Shown here in pieces: positions 1-12,477 of a stretch of DNA of 64,000 nt (the stretch's first letter is position 1; the number at the start of each line of letters is the position of its first letter). The notes beneath the pieces were generated by a model, which was not told the origin of the DNA, did not search any database, and saw only the letters and a list, made by a program, of their open reading frames with translations. The stretch is from Galaxea fascicularis (taxonomy: Eukaryota; Cnidaria; Anthozoa; Scleractinia; Euphylliidae), in assembly GCA_948470475.1 (NCBI GenBank), contig OX419347.1, forward strand, positions 14,433,675 through 14,497,674. The letters run 5' to 3'. The translations under genes and the position numbers were made by a program.

Positions 1-179
1 ATAAGCAAGGATCAATTTGAACAGTGAAAAGAATCAGAACTGCAAGATGACCTCCTTTGCGAAATGCAATTTGTAGCTTCGGTAGAGACGTATGCTGTTG
101 CAATGAATCCCTAAAAATCAGTTTCGTCCTTTAGCTACCTTGCGCCTTTTATTCGTTCCAAGATAAGACAGCCGGAAAG

Positions 180-3100
180 ATGGCTTTTTCTAGTACAGAG
201 GGGACAGACGATATTGCAAAGATGCTTGAGGCGATTCAAACGATGGAAAAGCTTGGTATTTCGGGCGAAGCACTAAATGAGATGAAAACTCGAGTTGAGG
301 AGAAGTTAAGTCGAGGAAGAGAGAGAGCAAAAGAACAGAAGGTATGAAATCAGTAGTGATATTCGTCATTTTCACCACACACAGGGTACTGAGACGCGAA
401 ATGAGCTCACGGAGCACAATTATTCGGCACATTGCGATGTTTTGTCTTTTGATACTTACTGTTCTGTACTTTGTAAAATCTGTTCTTCGATGGTACTGAA
501 CAAGATTACACCAATAACAGAAAGAAATCACTTTCGTTATTATTATTATTATGGACTGGCCGCCGGGCAAGAGGAAATGATTTTCCGTAATCGAATACGT
601 CGTTTGATTAACAGCTTTATATTCACCTCTTGATATACTGAAGACAAATGAATGAAAAATATTTCAGACTTGAGTTTTGAAAAAAATTAACATTCTGCCT
701 TGATTCTGACTTGCTTGGACAACTATTGTAGGAAGAAAACGCTTCATCCCGGGACGTCGGATCTGAATCAAAGAGAATCAGTTTGTCGTTTCACGCAACA
801 AAGATTTAACAAATGTCTACGAACACTGGACGCATAGCTAGGCGACCAGCATTCTGCTCCGACGCACAAGACCACCAAGTTGACCAGTTCAAGGAAAAAT
901 TGAGCCTGGTATTTTAATTCCGAACGCTTTCAAGCGCGGTTTCCGGTCACAAATATGGGGCAGCCCTTTCCAGCCTTTCGCTTTTTAAAATTCGGTTAAA
1001 TGTCCGTTTGGAAGGCCTTCCAGTCTCTTCGTTTCAATGTTTGGCGACGAATTGCCACGTGGTTGTGGAAAGTAAGTAATTTCCTCTTTTCCAAAGTGAA
1101 AACTACTTAATGACAACAACATATTTTTGCTAATTATAAATTGTCTAGGAAAGGTTAGCTTTCATTTTCGTAAAGCTAGTACCAACAAAATGCTTCGGTC
1201 ATAAGGTTAAAGTTCCTAAAACCTAACCGAAGAGAGTCATCTGTATCCAATGGATTTTCAGTCAGAAATCGTTCTTTATATGGCCTTGAACCGGCATGGG
1301 ATCCCGTTTGTTTGTCAGCCGCGTACAGAGTTGTCTGTACATTCTCCATAGTGGTTTCCATGCATTTTCTATGGTGATGTTAAGGAAAATTTGCTAAACA
1401 ATTAAGACCTTTGTCACTTGTTGACCACTTCCTTTGTTCTCACAACCTTAGTATGTTTGATTGAGTAGCGTCATTTTAAGGAGCAATAAGGCGATGGCCA
1501 CTCTTAAGAGTTAATTCACTTAATTCACCACTATTATGAAGTTTTTCTACGCTTGAAAATCATGGATCGACTAAAATCTGAAACCTGAAGGTTTGTATTC
1601 CAGCCGATTCTGATTGGCTCACAAAACATAGTCGGCTAAAAGTTCATATTCTGATCAGAGAAATCTGACCAATGAACTCTTGAGCGGCTATAAGGTAAGC
1701 TTAAAAATTTCGTCATCCCTTGAACGCATCTGTTGATACGTACGGCTTCTGCCATTTTAACCTTTTATGTACCAATAGTGACCACCATCTAACTTCTCCT
1801 TACCCCGTGAATAGTTTGTCAAGCATACAGGGCAAGAGAATACAGGAAACGATCACTAGGCGATCAGTTGTGACAACATTAATACAAATTCATACATGTA
1901 ACATATATAAGAAATATTTGAATTGAGAGCTGTAAGGATCGAGAATACACACCTTGAGTATGTATGTATGTACCCTAGACCACGTTTTTCTTCAAAATCA
2001 AATCTAATCAGAAGAAACCACAATCATGCATCATGACAGACACAATGATGTCTCTTGTTGCCATGGAAACTAACAAATGTTTCTTGTAAACACAAATGAG
2101 CAAAAACACCATTCTCGTCCCCAGAGCCCACGTTCATTCTGGCCTGCCGCAGAGATAGAGAGCTCTGGCTGGTTCCAAACCCCGAAGACCGTGAATCATG
2201 GACTTCCAGCTCTTCTGCGCAAACTCAGAAGTTTGAAACAATAGTGGTTGCCAACGCCTACAAAAATGCACCTTCACTGCGACTGCGCATATTTCGGAAC
2301 TGGCCAGAGCTCTCGATTTCTGCCGCAGGCCAGAAGGATCGCAAATGAGCGGTCTCAACAAATCTGTCTTCAACTCAATCTTTTATTCTCAGAGTTAACA
2401 GTACAAAACACCTCTTCTGCTTCCAACTTAAATAGGACGTTTGGAAAAAAATGGCAAGCAAGAGCTCAATTAGCTCCCTTTTTACCAGCAACCTTAACCA
2501 AGCAGCCAAGCAACAAGAATCTGACCCCGTTGCATCCTGGGAAATTTGGCATATCTTTGAGCGGCAAAGTCTACCTCCAAACAATTTGCTATTTTCTTAT
2601 AAGCCTCTGTCTCTGACTAGGCTTGAATTTTGCACCAAAAGTTGTCCAGGCACTTTCAACTTTCGATAAAACTTTACAAATGGAGATTGAAGCCTGGTGA
2701 GTCAAAGCTCAATTGCTTTACGGCCCCTTGTCCATGAACAACGAACTGCCAGTGGCTCGAAATGAGCATTTGAACAAAGTTTGTCACATTCACAGTGCCA
2801 ATGAAGAGTTCTTTGAAATTTGCAAGGTTTAAGCCCTCTTAGCTCTTGATGATGAGCTCCAGCACCAGCAAACGACACAAAACACAGCAAATTAAGGCAA
2901 TTTGGACTCACTTTCAAGGTAATTCTGCAAACGATCTTGCCGATCAGAAAGTGAATTCAAATGTGCCGAGTGTAGTGTCCAGCTGCCACGTGACAGTGTA
3001 CATGCAGACCATGCCCAGTCCCTCCATCAAAACCCTTGGATAAGACACCTTCTCCCCCTCTTCCTTTTAGCAAAACCCTCAAGACTTTCATATATTTTCT

Positions 3101-6100
3101 AGGATATCTTACCACCTTAAAGTGCGGATGGTGTTCGTTTTCCCTACAACCGGCCAGCCAGTCCTCACGGGCCAAAAAAAGCACCCAAAGTAACTCACTC
3201 ACAATCAATGGCGCCTTAATTTCTGTGTTTGGGTACTATATATTTATTCCTGACTTACTTATTTTCTAATCATGTCCATTTAATAGGACTTTTTCTCGTT
3301 TCTTGTTCTAGTATTTCGTTTATTCATTTGATTTTTTTCCTTCATCAGGCCTCTTTCATTTTGTCAGAAGCGAGAGATGAGGATGAAAGGAAAAGAAAAG
3401 TTTTGCTAGAATTCTACACCAGAGTTGAAGACTTCTTGAATGAAATAGACGAAAGAGATTCAAATTTGGTGAAGATACATTTGGGGAATGTTCAGGAGGA
3501 ATTGAAAAGTCACATGACACAGCTGCAGCAGAAGGAATACTTTATTCTCGTAGCAGGTAAAAAATTTCAGCAATTAATCAAACGTTAGTCGAATAAGAGA
3601 ACTATAGATTAGATACAAGTCCGTCATTTCCTCTAAACTACGATAATCATCCAGCGTTATCCAAAGGTACTCTAGCACTAATTGCTATAAAACTCATTGC
3701 ACCTCCAGGATTCTGTCGACTTTACCGATGTACAACTTCACAAGAGTCAGCCCGTGAAGGTTACTGCGTGTGACTGAGGAAGACCATTTGGAACTGAACA
3801 ACAAATAGGTAGTCTTTGTGCAAAATGGTAGATTGAGAACCACTGATAGGTTTCGTAGCATGATCGATCGTGTTTTTTTTTCTTAGGTGAGACTTGCGCT
3901 GGAAAAACTACCATGGTCGACCTTATTCTGGGAGAAGAAATTCTTCAGCATTCTGACCTCAGGACAACCTCAACCATATGCGAAGTGAAGTATGGAGAAG
4001 AACGCAAACTTGTGGTTCATTTTAAGGACAAGGATCCCGAAACTGGACAGCTAACTAAGACTGTCTTTCTAGAGGAACCGACAGGATCCCCTGAAAAAAG
4101 CTACCCTTCTCAACTTTCTCCTTATGTCGACTGGACAGGTGATAACGAACACAGCCCAGTTTTCAAGAAGGCTGAAATCTTTTTGCCTCACAGTCTTTTG
4201 AAGGTAATTGTATTCACGTTGAGTTGCAGCGGCTGTTGGGTCGAGGGTATGGTTGCGTGATCACCATTTGAAGTTCAAGGTCTTTCAGTTCACTGTTCCT
4301 GGTTATTGATTTCTATTTGGATTTATCCGTGAAGACACATGTTTCATTCGTTGCTTTAAATCCATCCCGAAAATTTCCTAGAAATATCATGAGAATTAAT
4401 TATTTCAGGAGGTCGACCGTTTTCTCTTAGTACCTACTATAAATAAATAAATAAATTAATAAATAACTATAAAGTATGAATAGATATAAATTCCCATAGC
4501 GCTTACAGTACATGTATATGTTCCAAAGCGCTTTACAGTCTTAGTTCTAATTCATAATAAAATTCGTTATAAAATTCATATTAAGTTCCTAATAAAATAA
4601 AATAAAATAAAGTAAAATCACTAGTAACAATGACAACAGTTGTTAGGACTGACTAAGTGAAACCGTAAACACAGTAAAAAGGTGAATGAAATTCAAACAG
4701 ATTGGCAACTCAGTACTGCCTTTTCTCATTGTGAAATTAGCGTTGTCACCTTGTCGTCGCCACATCGTTGTTTTAAAAATAGAAGTGTTCACGATTTCTG
4801 TGTTTGGAAACTGAGGAATGTTTGTTCGTTTCTTTATCTCAGAAAGGCATAGTGATTATTGACAGTCCTGGGGTTGAATCTGATGATGAGATAGACCAAA
4901 TGGTGATTCAGTACCTGCCTCAGGCCTTTGCCTTCATCTATGTCATTAACTCTACGAACGGTGGAGGAATTCAGAAAAATAAAGTAAGTGCTACTCAAAA
5001 ATCCGAGTTATTCATTGAGTACCACTAGAGCTAATCCTGGTTTTGAAACTGCTATGGCAAGCTATAAGGCATGATCACACTTAATCCAGGATTAGTGCTA
5101 ACAGGGCTTCGAACTTGTGAAATTAAATACAAGAAAATCTGTTTCATCTCGAATGTTGTCATTTATTCACAGCTTGAAAAATTGATACGTGGCGTACAAG
5201 AACTGCCGCTCGGACTGCAAGAAGAGGCGATTCAGCAACGTCTGCTTTCAAAGTGTGCCTTGTTCGTGATCAACAAATGGGATCAAATAGGTTTGATCCA
5301 CAGAGAAGCTCTCCGAAATCGAGTGACCAAGAAACTGCAAAAGCTCTCCCCTGGCATTGATCCAGAGTCACAGATGATCTACATGTCGGCCAAAGACGCA
5401 TCCCTCGCTCAAAACTATGGTTGTGTAACTGAAGACTTGTCCTCCCTGGTGAATCATATGAAGATTTTGGTTGAAAAGAGCATCGAAACTAGATTGGAAA
5501 TTCACTGGAGGTAAACTTTCATCTTTTATAGTGTTTTGTGTTTTTAATGCATATTTGTCTACTTTTTTTTTCTCTTTTTGGGAGATATCCTTAATAGGGA
5601 AAACCTCCTTTTTATTGTCTTGGTGTATATCACTGATATTAATGAGTAAATTATTATTACGAGCAGTTGATAAACGTATTGATGCTAAAATAGAACAACA
5701 CAGGGAGCCCAGCGTAACCTATGCAGTCTGAAGGAACTATTAAAAGAAACCTACTGAGATAAATAATATACGATAAGAGATAAAAATATTAGAAACAATC
5801 TAAAGTTATCCGAAACTAATACTATATCGATCTCCTATGCTATTCCCTCAGGGAAAGTCAAGTGACGGTAGCTTTGAAAGTTCTTACCATGTTGAGAGAA
5901 CTCGAGATGGTAGCCTTCTGCGTCCGCTCAATACGTCATAGCCCCTGCTGCCATAGAGCTTCCTCATTGTCAGGTCTAAATCCCTTGACCATTCACCTAG
6001 CACGTCAGTGCTGATGTTACATTGTTCAACGTCATAACCAGGGTACTGCTTCTTCAGCTCGAATGGTAGAGGCCCGTACTTGACCGTCCTCTCCTAGTAC

Positions 6101-9100
6101 TTCTTTTCCCAAGGCTCCATCCACGGACAGGACATCTCCACAGCCCACACCTTCTTATTCTTGTGGTCCACAAATCGAGCATCCACTCTGTTAGCCTTGA
6201 CGATGGTGTGTTCCGCATAAACTGGGACATCCCAAAACGCTAATGCCTCAGGTGACTCGTAGACTGGTTTGGGCACTACACGCGAGTACCAAGGAGGAAC
6301 TGAATCAATTAGTCTCAGTTCCCCATCTCGAAGAAGAGGACTTTCAGTGCTGCGTTGTGTCTCTCTAGGTATTTAGACTGGGCCAAAGCAGAGCACCTCG
6401 CTAGCACATGCGCAAGAGTCCCAGGAGATTTCCCACACAATCTGCACGTGACGTGTCCCTGTGTTGTATCTGCTTTTTTGGACTGTGTACACCTTAGTGG
6501 GCGTGAGATGCTCCCACATCTCCATTTCTCCAGCGATGGTATGGGTAGGAGCGCATATCCAATCACGCAGCCAAGCAAAGCATCCGCTCTGACTTAGCTC
6601 GCTGTCCTGCCACCTAACCTGAAGGAACTGTCTGTGTCACTTCTCCCCACTGATCTTCTCTTTCAGCTTCTCTATATCTGAATTCTTGAGGTGTTCTTTC
6701 ACCTTTGCCTTTTAATCCACATCAGATAGATTAGCACTTGCAATGTGAACTGGTTGCTGGCTCTTACTCGGTTAATGTTTGACAGAGGACTAGACCATAT
6801 CACCGATAACCTTCTCAGATACCGCACCTTCGCTGCTCATTTAAGAGCCAGCTTTTCATCTTGTGTCACTGTTTCTTGAACTCCTAAGAACTTATAACTG
6901 GTCCCTCGCTTGAGACTCTCAACCACTGATGACTGGTCCAGCTTCGTCCCCACCGCATCTTGCACTTGGGTACCCTCTTGACATAAAGGACATTGCATTT
7001 CTTGAGGCTCAAATGTAAGCCCATATCCTGCATGGTGGTTCTAACAGACCTCAAACCTCTCTTCATCTTGGCCTCAGTCTACGCGAACGCCTTAAGATCG
7101 TCTATATATAACATGTGGGTTACCTTTTTGCCTATAGCCTTTGAAAGCCAAGAGGCGCAAAGGTAACTCACCTTTTCCAGCCACTTATCCAAGTTCTTTG
7201 TTACACTTCCTAATGATCCTACAACAATCGATTTCACCTGCACAGTTCTCATGTTCCACATCCTTGCGATTTCTCCGTTCCTGACACTTTTCAACTTTCT
7301 CATTCTCCTTTTTGCCAATTCTCTTATTCCCCGGAACAGCAATATCGACAATGGTGTAATGTCCGGTCTTCTAGCTTCAATGACATGACCACATTGGATG
7401 TTCATATCCCACAGTAGTTTAACCTCATCGTTTTCACTTACACAGTCAGGCACGTGTTCCTACAACTTATCCTTCTTTTCCGCTGAGATGATATAATTTC
7501 TCACATAACTTCAATGAACTACTTTTGCAATACCGTCATTATTATTATTATGATTACTATTGTTGTTGTTGTTGTTCTTATCATTATTGTTGTAATTAGC
7601 ATTATTATTATGATTGCAATAACACCCTATCGTTCCACTGCTCCTTGGTGCTAATCGCAACCCCAATTCAGTAAGGCCAGGGTTACATGTGAATTGGATA
7701 AGTTTGTTACGTATTCACTTAAAACCTAGTGTCATGACCATCATATCATAAATTGTTTTCTTGTTTTAGGTGGCTTAATTCCCTTGTCTCCGAAATTATT
7801 GTTGAAGCAAAAATGAAGATGATGAATGCTTCCAGGAATCGAAAAGACGCCACCCGTAAATATGTGAAGGTTTCACTCCGCTTGAAGGCAATTAAAGAAC
7901 AACAACACACAGTCGGACCTGCTCTCCGCAAGTCTCTGAACAGGTGTGTGGAGGATATGGTTCAGCAGCTCTCCGAGTTTCTCTCGTCTAAAAAATTACA
8001 AGCGCGCTTCACTTCGTGGACCAGCAACGAACTCCCAATGAGTGAGTGGGACATTACAGAAGCGTTGTTAAAGCGTTGGCGAAAATATATAAAGGAATGG
8101 GAAGATGACAACGAGCGTTCAAATGCTCATCAGTGCCTTTTGCGGGACATTCAAGAGCACTACACATTTTTCGAAGAAGAGCTACAGAATATTCAAGCTG
8201 AGAGACGACGAGTGACCGCAGGCGATGGCTGTCCTGAGAACGATATCGCAGCACTTTCCGCAAGTTTTCAAGCAATGAGCAAACTTAAGGTTTTCGGCAT
8301 GGACTCCATCGATGTTGTTTGCAGCTTTTTTCGCTTTGTGATAAGTGGTGTTTCCCTTCCTCCAAGGATACCATGGAAAGTATTCATCGAAGGATGGATT
8401 CAAGTGTGGAAGAAAGAAGAAGACGAACTCAAGTGCGCTCAAATGGCAGAAATTTCGAAGGAGTTTTTAGCCATGGTCAACGGCAAGAGTGAACTCGAGG
8501 TGCAAGTACGTGCTCAATTTAGAAAGGCTGAGAGGTGGCTGGAACAACTTGAATCCCATATTCCTGATTTGATCCAGAAAGAAGAGATGCGTTGTAAAGA
8601 CCTGATGAATGATAAGCGCTCCAAGAAAGAGCTGCTGGATCTCTACCAACCCCTAGTGGACGAAGGGTACATAATCAGAAGACAATTGCAGGAGTTTGGA
8701 ATAAAGGAAATTCTCGTTCCTGACATTGCAAACGAGGAACTGCACTGGAAAGAGGACAGGTCTTCCGTCATTGGTAAAGGTACATTTGCAACCGTGTATC
8801 ATGGAACAATAACAAGAAATGGAAACGTCGAGACAGTTGCACTGAAGGTGTGTGGCATTCTCGAAGGGGAGGTGGAAACGTTGAGGTGAGAAAATTGTTT
8901 GAACATTTGTCACATGCATTTCCGGACACTATAGGATAAAACAGAGGCCGAAATAAAGCAATGCATTTTCCCAGTCCCAAATAGAGTATCGTGCACAGCT
9001 AATACCCTTATGTTGATTGATAGAGAGTCTTGTCGATTTTTATGAAGCAAGCAAGACGTTTGCCGAATCTAAACTATGAGAGCACAATCTATGCAGTTTG

Positions 9101-11806
9101 ATTAAATGCTAAATTAACCTATAGTTTTCAACAATTACGTTTTGGAGGGGCAGTAATGTTTAGGTATTTAAGAACGGATAAGAAAGACAAGTCACATAAA
9201 AGCCGTGATATTTACACTTCTAATTGCACCTTAGGAGTTGTGCGGCTGCAGGTGAACTTGGTTTCTCTAGCTCTTTGCAAATAGAGATATTTCTGATGTA
9301 CACTTCCACCCTCATCCCACTCCTTGATAGGATGCCAATCCATCGCTGGTGTACCCAAAAGAATATTCGCCGGAACCCACGAATTTAACTTGTTTCACTG
9401 ATTAAATGTTGAACGAAAAGTTTCTTGACCAAGGAGGCAGCACCATAGTGCAGAGAACACTGTCTGATCTTCCACGGCACGGAAATATAACCGGTGGCCT
9501 AGCAAGGCCGAAACGGCCACGAAAACGTGGCAGCACATGCAATTAACACATGGGGTAAAAAACATGTTGGCCCTATTGTCGCTACATAACCCTTCTTCGT
9601 ATAGAAAACGAATAATGTTAAAAGATCTTAAAACTAAAACAATTAATATTTTCATTTACATATTTTTGGCAAGGTCATGCTGTTGCTTATAGCAATGTGA
9701 CCCATTTTAATTAGCTGAGATCGCTCTTTTCTGCTTTTTAGGGCCTTTAAAATGCTCTGCCATGCGATGTTTATGCGTCTCTTTCCTTCCCCTTCCAGTT
9801 ACTTATATATAACGTGTTGTTTTGTAATTTTCTACCCAAAGAAGGAGGCCATATTCTGCCCAAGGAACCATAAGGGAAGGGGGGGAAGGGGGCAAATTAA
9901 CCCTTTAAACCCAGGAACCCATAGTTATGGGCTCCTGTTTAAACCTTAATACCAACATTCTATTCCCCACACTGTTCTTCATACATTTTCTATGGTGATG
10001 ATGAAGAGAGTTTGTTAAACAGTCAAGACCTTTGTAACTTGTTGATCACTTCCGTTTTTCTCACAACCTTAATGTTTGATTGAGCAGTGTTACAGTGAGG
10101 AGAAATTAAACACTGATCACTCTTAGGGATTAAAGGGTTACGATTCCATCGGACTCACGAGGCGCAGCCGAGTGGGTCCACGGCAACATATTTTGATCAC
10201 TGTGATGACGAATACCGTTGTTGATAAGAGTACAGACAACGCTAAACCACGTCACAATCAATTGCAATTTATTTCAGAGCGCGAGAGCTTAAAAAGGCAT
10301 CGCGTGACAAGTTGACTCGTTGACTCGTTGTCCGTTGTCCGTTGTCCGGACTCTCACCGACAATGGCAAATTAGCCAATTAAATTGCGAGATTAATAGCT
10401 AGAAATTGTGGTAAAAAGTTAGATTTACCGGAAGTCTCAAATCACATGTTGATGTGGTCGCTTTAGAAAAACACCAAACATCGGGAACCTGTGATGTGAC
10501 TTTTCTTCCTTAACAGAAGATTAGACCACCCCAACATAGTTAAGTTCTATGGAACATCGCTCCTAAAGGAAAGAGACAACGTGACAGTGATCTTAGTAAT
10601 GGAAAAATGCAAAGGAGATTTAATGAATCAGATCTCGAAGGTCCCCAAGTCCTTCCCGGGACAATCCGAGGACCCCGGCGCCGTCAGAGTCGTAGGTCGG
10701 TGGGTGGTAGAGATCGCTGATGCTCTGGACTACATACACAGCCAAGGAATTGTCCACAGAGACCTCAAGCCTGGAAACATCTTGGTACGTACCACTTGTT
10801 TAGAATCTGATGGATAATCCTCTCTAACCTTGTTTTGTCAAAACGCCTTGTCAATATGGCCTGTTCTTTTTACTGTGAGTGGAAGTGGACAGTGACTTAA
10901 ATGAAATCTCAACAGAAGTCATGCAATCAGTTAATTCAGATGGTCTTCGGAGAGCGCGCAGAGGCTTAAATAAATCTCAAATAATTGGCTTAAATATGAC
11001 TCCGGGCGGCACACAGTCGTTTTGTTGACGCAAATTTATTCTCTCGCCAGTGCTTGTTCACTTGTATTCGATCTTTTCATTTTTTATCTTCATATAGGGT
11101 AAACATAAAAGCTGAAAACGTTCCGGCGCTTGCTACCCTTCTTGCATTACCAAATCAATCATAGTCTCTATTGCACTCCTTTAAGACATGGAAATATAAT
11201 TCCTTTTAACTTCTAGGTTTGCATCTTGCAGCTGCATAATCCACAATGGACTGAATACAACAATTTTTTCTCTCCAACAAACCAACAAATAAGAAAGCAA
11301 AGAGGACACAGCTGGCGGCTGTTTCCTGTACACCGGTGATGCTTTGAATGGATAAATAATGAAATATATTTTTTGTTTCATTGAAGCTGTCAGATGAGAA
11401 CGCGGTGAAGATTGCTGATGTTGGCCTGGCTAAACAAGCAGCGGACATCACTGGAACCTTGGCAGGGACGCCCGCTTATATGGCACCTGAAGTGGTTAAT
11501 TCGCGAGTGTACGACAGCAAAGCCGACATATACAGCTTGGGGATAATTTTGTGGGAGATCTGGCACGGACTAAGGTTCCCCGCTCCAGAAGGACCGCCGT
11601 CTAAGTTGTTCAGAATGGTTGATAGTGGATATCGTCCAGGAGATGTGGAAGGCTGCACGCCGCCTCCTGATTGTTGGAAAGAGCTGATGGAGCGGTGTTG
11701 GCAGGGAAATCCAGAAAAACGCCCAACAGCTGAGTCGTGTAAAAATGAGGCTAAAATGATTTTATCTTACTTTGAAAATACCGAATATGGTCCAGCGAGA
11801 CAGTAG
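180..11806 (+). CDS. DSTYK-like: Dynamin-like GTPase fused to protein kinase (DSTYK-like), 8 exons, 989 aa
   Basis: Exons 180-341, 3349-3556, 3887-4203, 4843-4983, 5173-5510, 7770-8885, 10517-10784 and 11387-11806 join with matching phases (0,1,0,0,2,2,0). The ATG at 180 has a good context (AAAGATGG). Residues 1-123 are charged and helical. The GTPase domain has P-loop GETCAGKTT (124-132, split by intron 2), a Thr-rich switch I (RTTSTICEV), G3 DSPG (236-239) and G4 NKWD (310-313). Residues ~390-710 look helical, as in dynamin-type proteins. The kinase domain begins ~722: Gly loop GKGTFATVYHG, VALK lysine ~748, EVETL ~756, HRDLKPGN (841-848), DVG in place of DFG (861-863), GTPAYMAPE (877-885), then DCWKELMERCW and KRP. 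Layout and kinase C-lobe match dual serine/threonine and tyrosine kinase DSTYK. Signalling at membranes is inference. Oddities: DVG and a short beta3-alphaC linker. Confidence 0.9.
1330..1515. mobile_element. Diverged copy of the TTAACCCTTT MITE family
   Basis: The stretch around the CATTTTCTATGGTGATG core, followed by AATTAAGACCTTTGT, a TTGTTGACCACTTCC block and CTCACAACCTTA, closely matches the interior of the element at 9898-10140. The terminal repeats are poorly kept here, so the ends are approximate. Confidence 0.55.
2137..2335. mobile_element. MITE-like foldback element, ~200 bp
   Basis: Left end TTCTGGCCTGCCGCAGAGAT continues into AGAGAGCTCTGGC. The right end carries GCCAGAGCTCTCGATTTC then TGCCGCAGGCCAGAA, its inverted complement with a few mismatches. 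There is no coding capacity. No convincing target-site duplication was recognised. Confidence 0.75.
4430..4615 (-). repeat. SINE or retroelement 3' tail with AAT microsatellite
   Basis: In intron 3 of the GTPase-kinase gene. The stretch has AATA-type simple repeats (AATAAATAAATAAATTAATAA) with blocks CATAGCGCTTACAG and CAAAGCGCTTTACAG. These match, in reverse orientation, the TGTAAAGCGC...GCGCTATATAAG tail motif seen near 26436-26520. Such tails commonly end short interspersed elements with A/T-rich repeats. The family is not named. Confidence 0.45.
5870..7453 (-). mobile_element. Decayed RLE-type (R2/NeSL-like) non-LTR retroelement, antisense in intron 5
   Basis: Read on the minus strand from 7453, frames interrupted by stops show: an EARRPDI block with a VVGSLGSVTKNLDKWLEK tail (7453 to ~7150), typical of the C-terminal PD-(D/E)XK endonuclease of R2-like elements; the reverse transcriptase active-site block THMLYIDDLKAFA (~7079-7120); a thumb-like segment (7066-6884); a zinc knuckle CRLCGKSPGTLAHVLARC (~6420-6480); and a second endonuclease block NRVDARFVDHKNKKVWAVEMSCPW (~6110-6220). 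Several stops make it non-functional. The presence of endonuclease sequence both before and after the RT indicates a rearranged or composite copy. It lies opposite to the host gene. Confidence 0.8.
7530..7622. repeat. ATT/TTG trinucleotide microsatellite
   Basis: Interrupted runs of ATT and TTG/TTA triplets, just beyond the retroelement remnant and ~150 bp upstream of exon 6 of the GTPase-kinase gene. Confidence 0.8.
9898..10140. mobile_element. MITE with TTAACCCTTTAA termini (reference copy)
   Basis: The left end TAACCCTTTAAACCC and right end GGGATTAAAGGGTTA form terminal inverted repeats of a 243 bp non-coding element in intron 6 of the GTPase-kinase gene. It shares internal sequence (CTATGGTGATGATG, TTTGATTGAGCAGTGTTAC) with diverged relatives near 1330, 28148 and 42868. 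Confidence 0.7.
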
Positions 11807-11989
11807 CGCGCCTGTTTCAGATATGATGGAAAAACACGTTACCATGGTTACAGAGGGTTGAAACCTTCAAACTTGTGCATTTAGTTTTCAAATAATCAAA
11901 AGCATTCTCAGAGGATATGATACGGAATAACATTTTGGACTTAATCAAGTAGAAAACTGTTCGAAAAATTAGTTTTTGTCTCTGATAAG

Positions 11990-11995
11990 AATAAA
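11990..11995 (+). terminator. Candidate poly(A) signal of the GTPase-kinase gene
   Basis: AATAAA about 184 nt after the TAG at 11804-11806. It is the first canonical hexamer downstream of the gene and gives a short 3' UTR. The cleavage site cannot be seen from sequence alone. Confidence 0.5.
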
Positions 11996-12149
11996 TAGCA
12001 TTTGACTACATCGACTTTGAACATACAAACGAACCTAAAGGAGGCTTGATCTTGCAAGGCAATTAACTGGCGAATCTTTTTTTGGATCTATTCCGCTTAT
12101 TACCATTCCAGTTTAAAGATTGAGAGAAAAAAATGGAATACGATTCCCC

Positions 12150-12340
12150 CAGAGGGTGTTCGCGCATGCTGCCTTATTGGAAACAAAAGGCAGACTTTGC
12201 ATAAAAATAGCGTTCAATTCCCAGGAGACTGGTTTACTCCTTCAACATGGCCGTCGTTCCTTTGTTTTGCTCCTCCAACATTGCTGTCGTTCCTGTGTTT
12301 GGCGCCACCAACATGGCCGCCGTGACGTCAAGTGAACACA
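12150..12340 (+). repeat. Dispersed repeat shared with 52020-52190
   Basis: Contains CTCCAACATTGCTG, ACCAACATGGCCGCC and TGACGTCAAGTG blocks with TTTGTTTTGCTCCTCC. The same order of blocks occurs on the opposite strand near 52020-52190 (CATGGAGGCCATGG, GAGCAAAACAAAGGAATGG). The match identifies a repeat family rather than a gene. The reading frame across it is an artefact. Confidence 0.6.
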
Positions 12341-12477
12341 CTCCATATCATTCTGTTCGTTTCGAAAACAAAGGTGCCCCCCGAAACAAGATCAGAACGT
12401 CTACTTCGGGCATTCATACTCACGAATTAATAGTTCGAAACAATGCACCCCCAAAACTTGTTCCCACTTTTTCAAGG

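Larger units (their letters stand above)
342..3348 (+). other. Intron 1 of the GTPase-kinase gene
   Basis: A 3.0 kb intron with donor GTATGA at 342 and acceptor TTCATCAG before 3349. It holds a diverged copy of a MITE family around 1330-1515 and a foldback element at 2137-2335. Short reading frames within it are not supported by homology or coding pattern. No other gene was seen. Confidence 0.7.
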
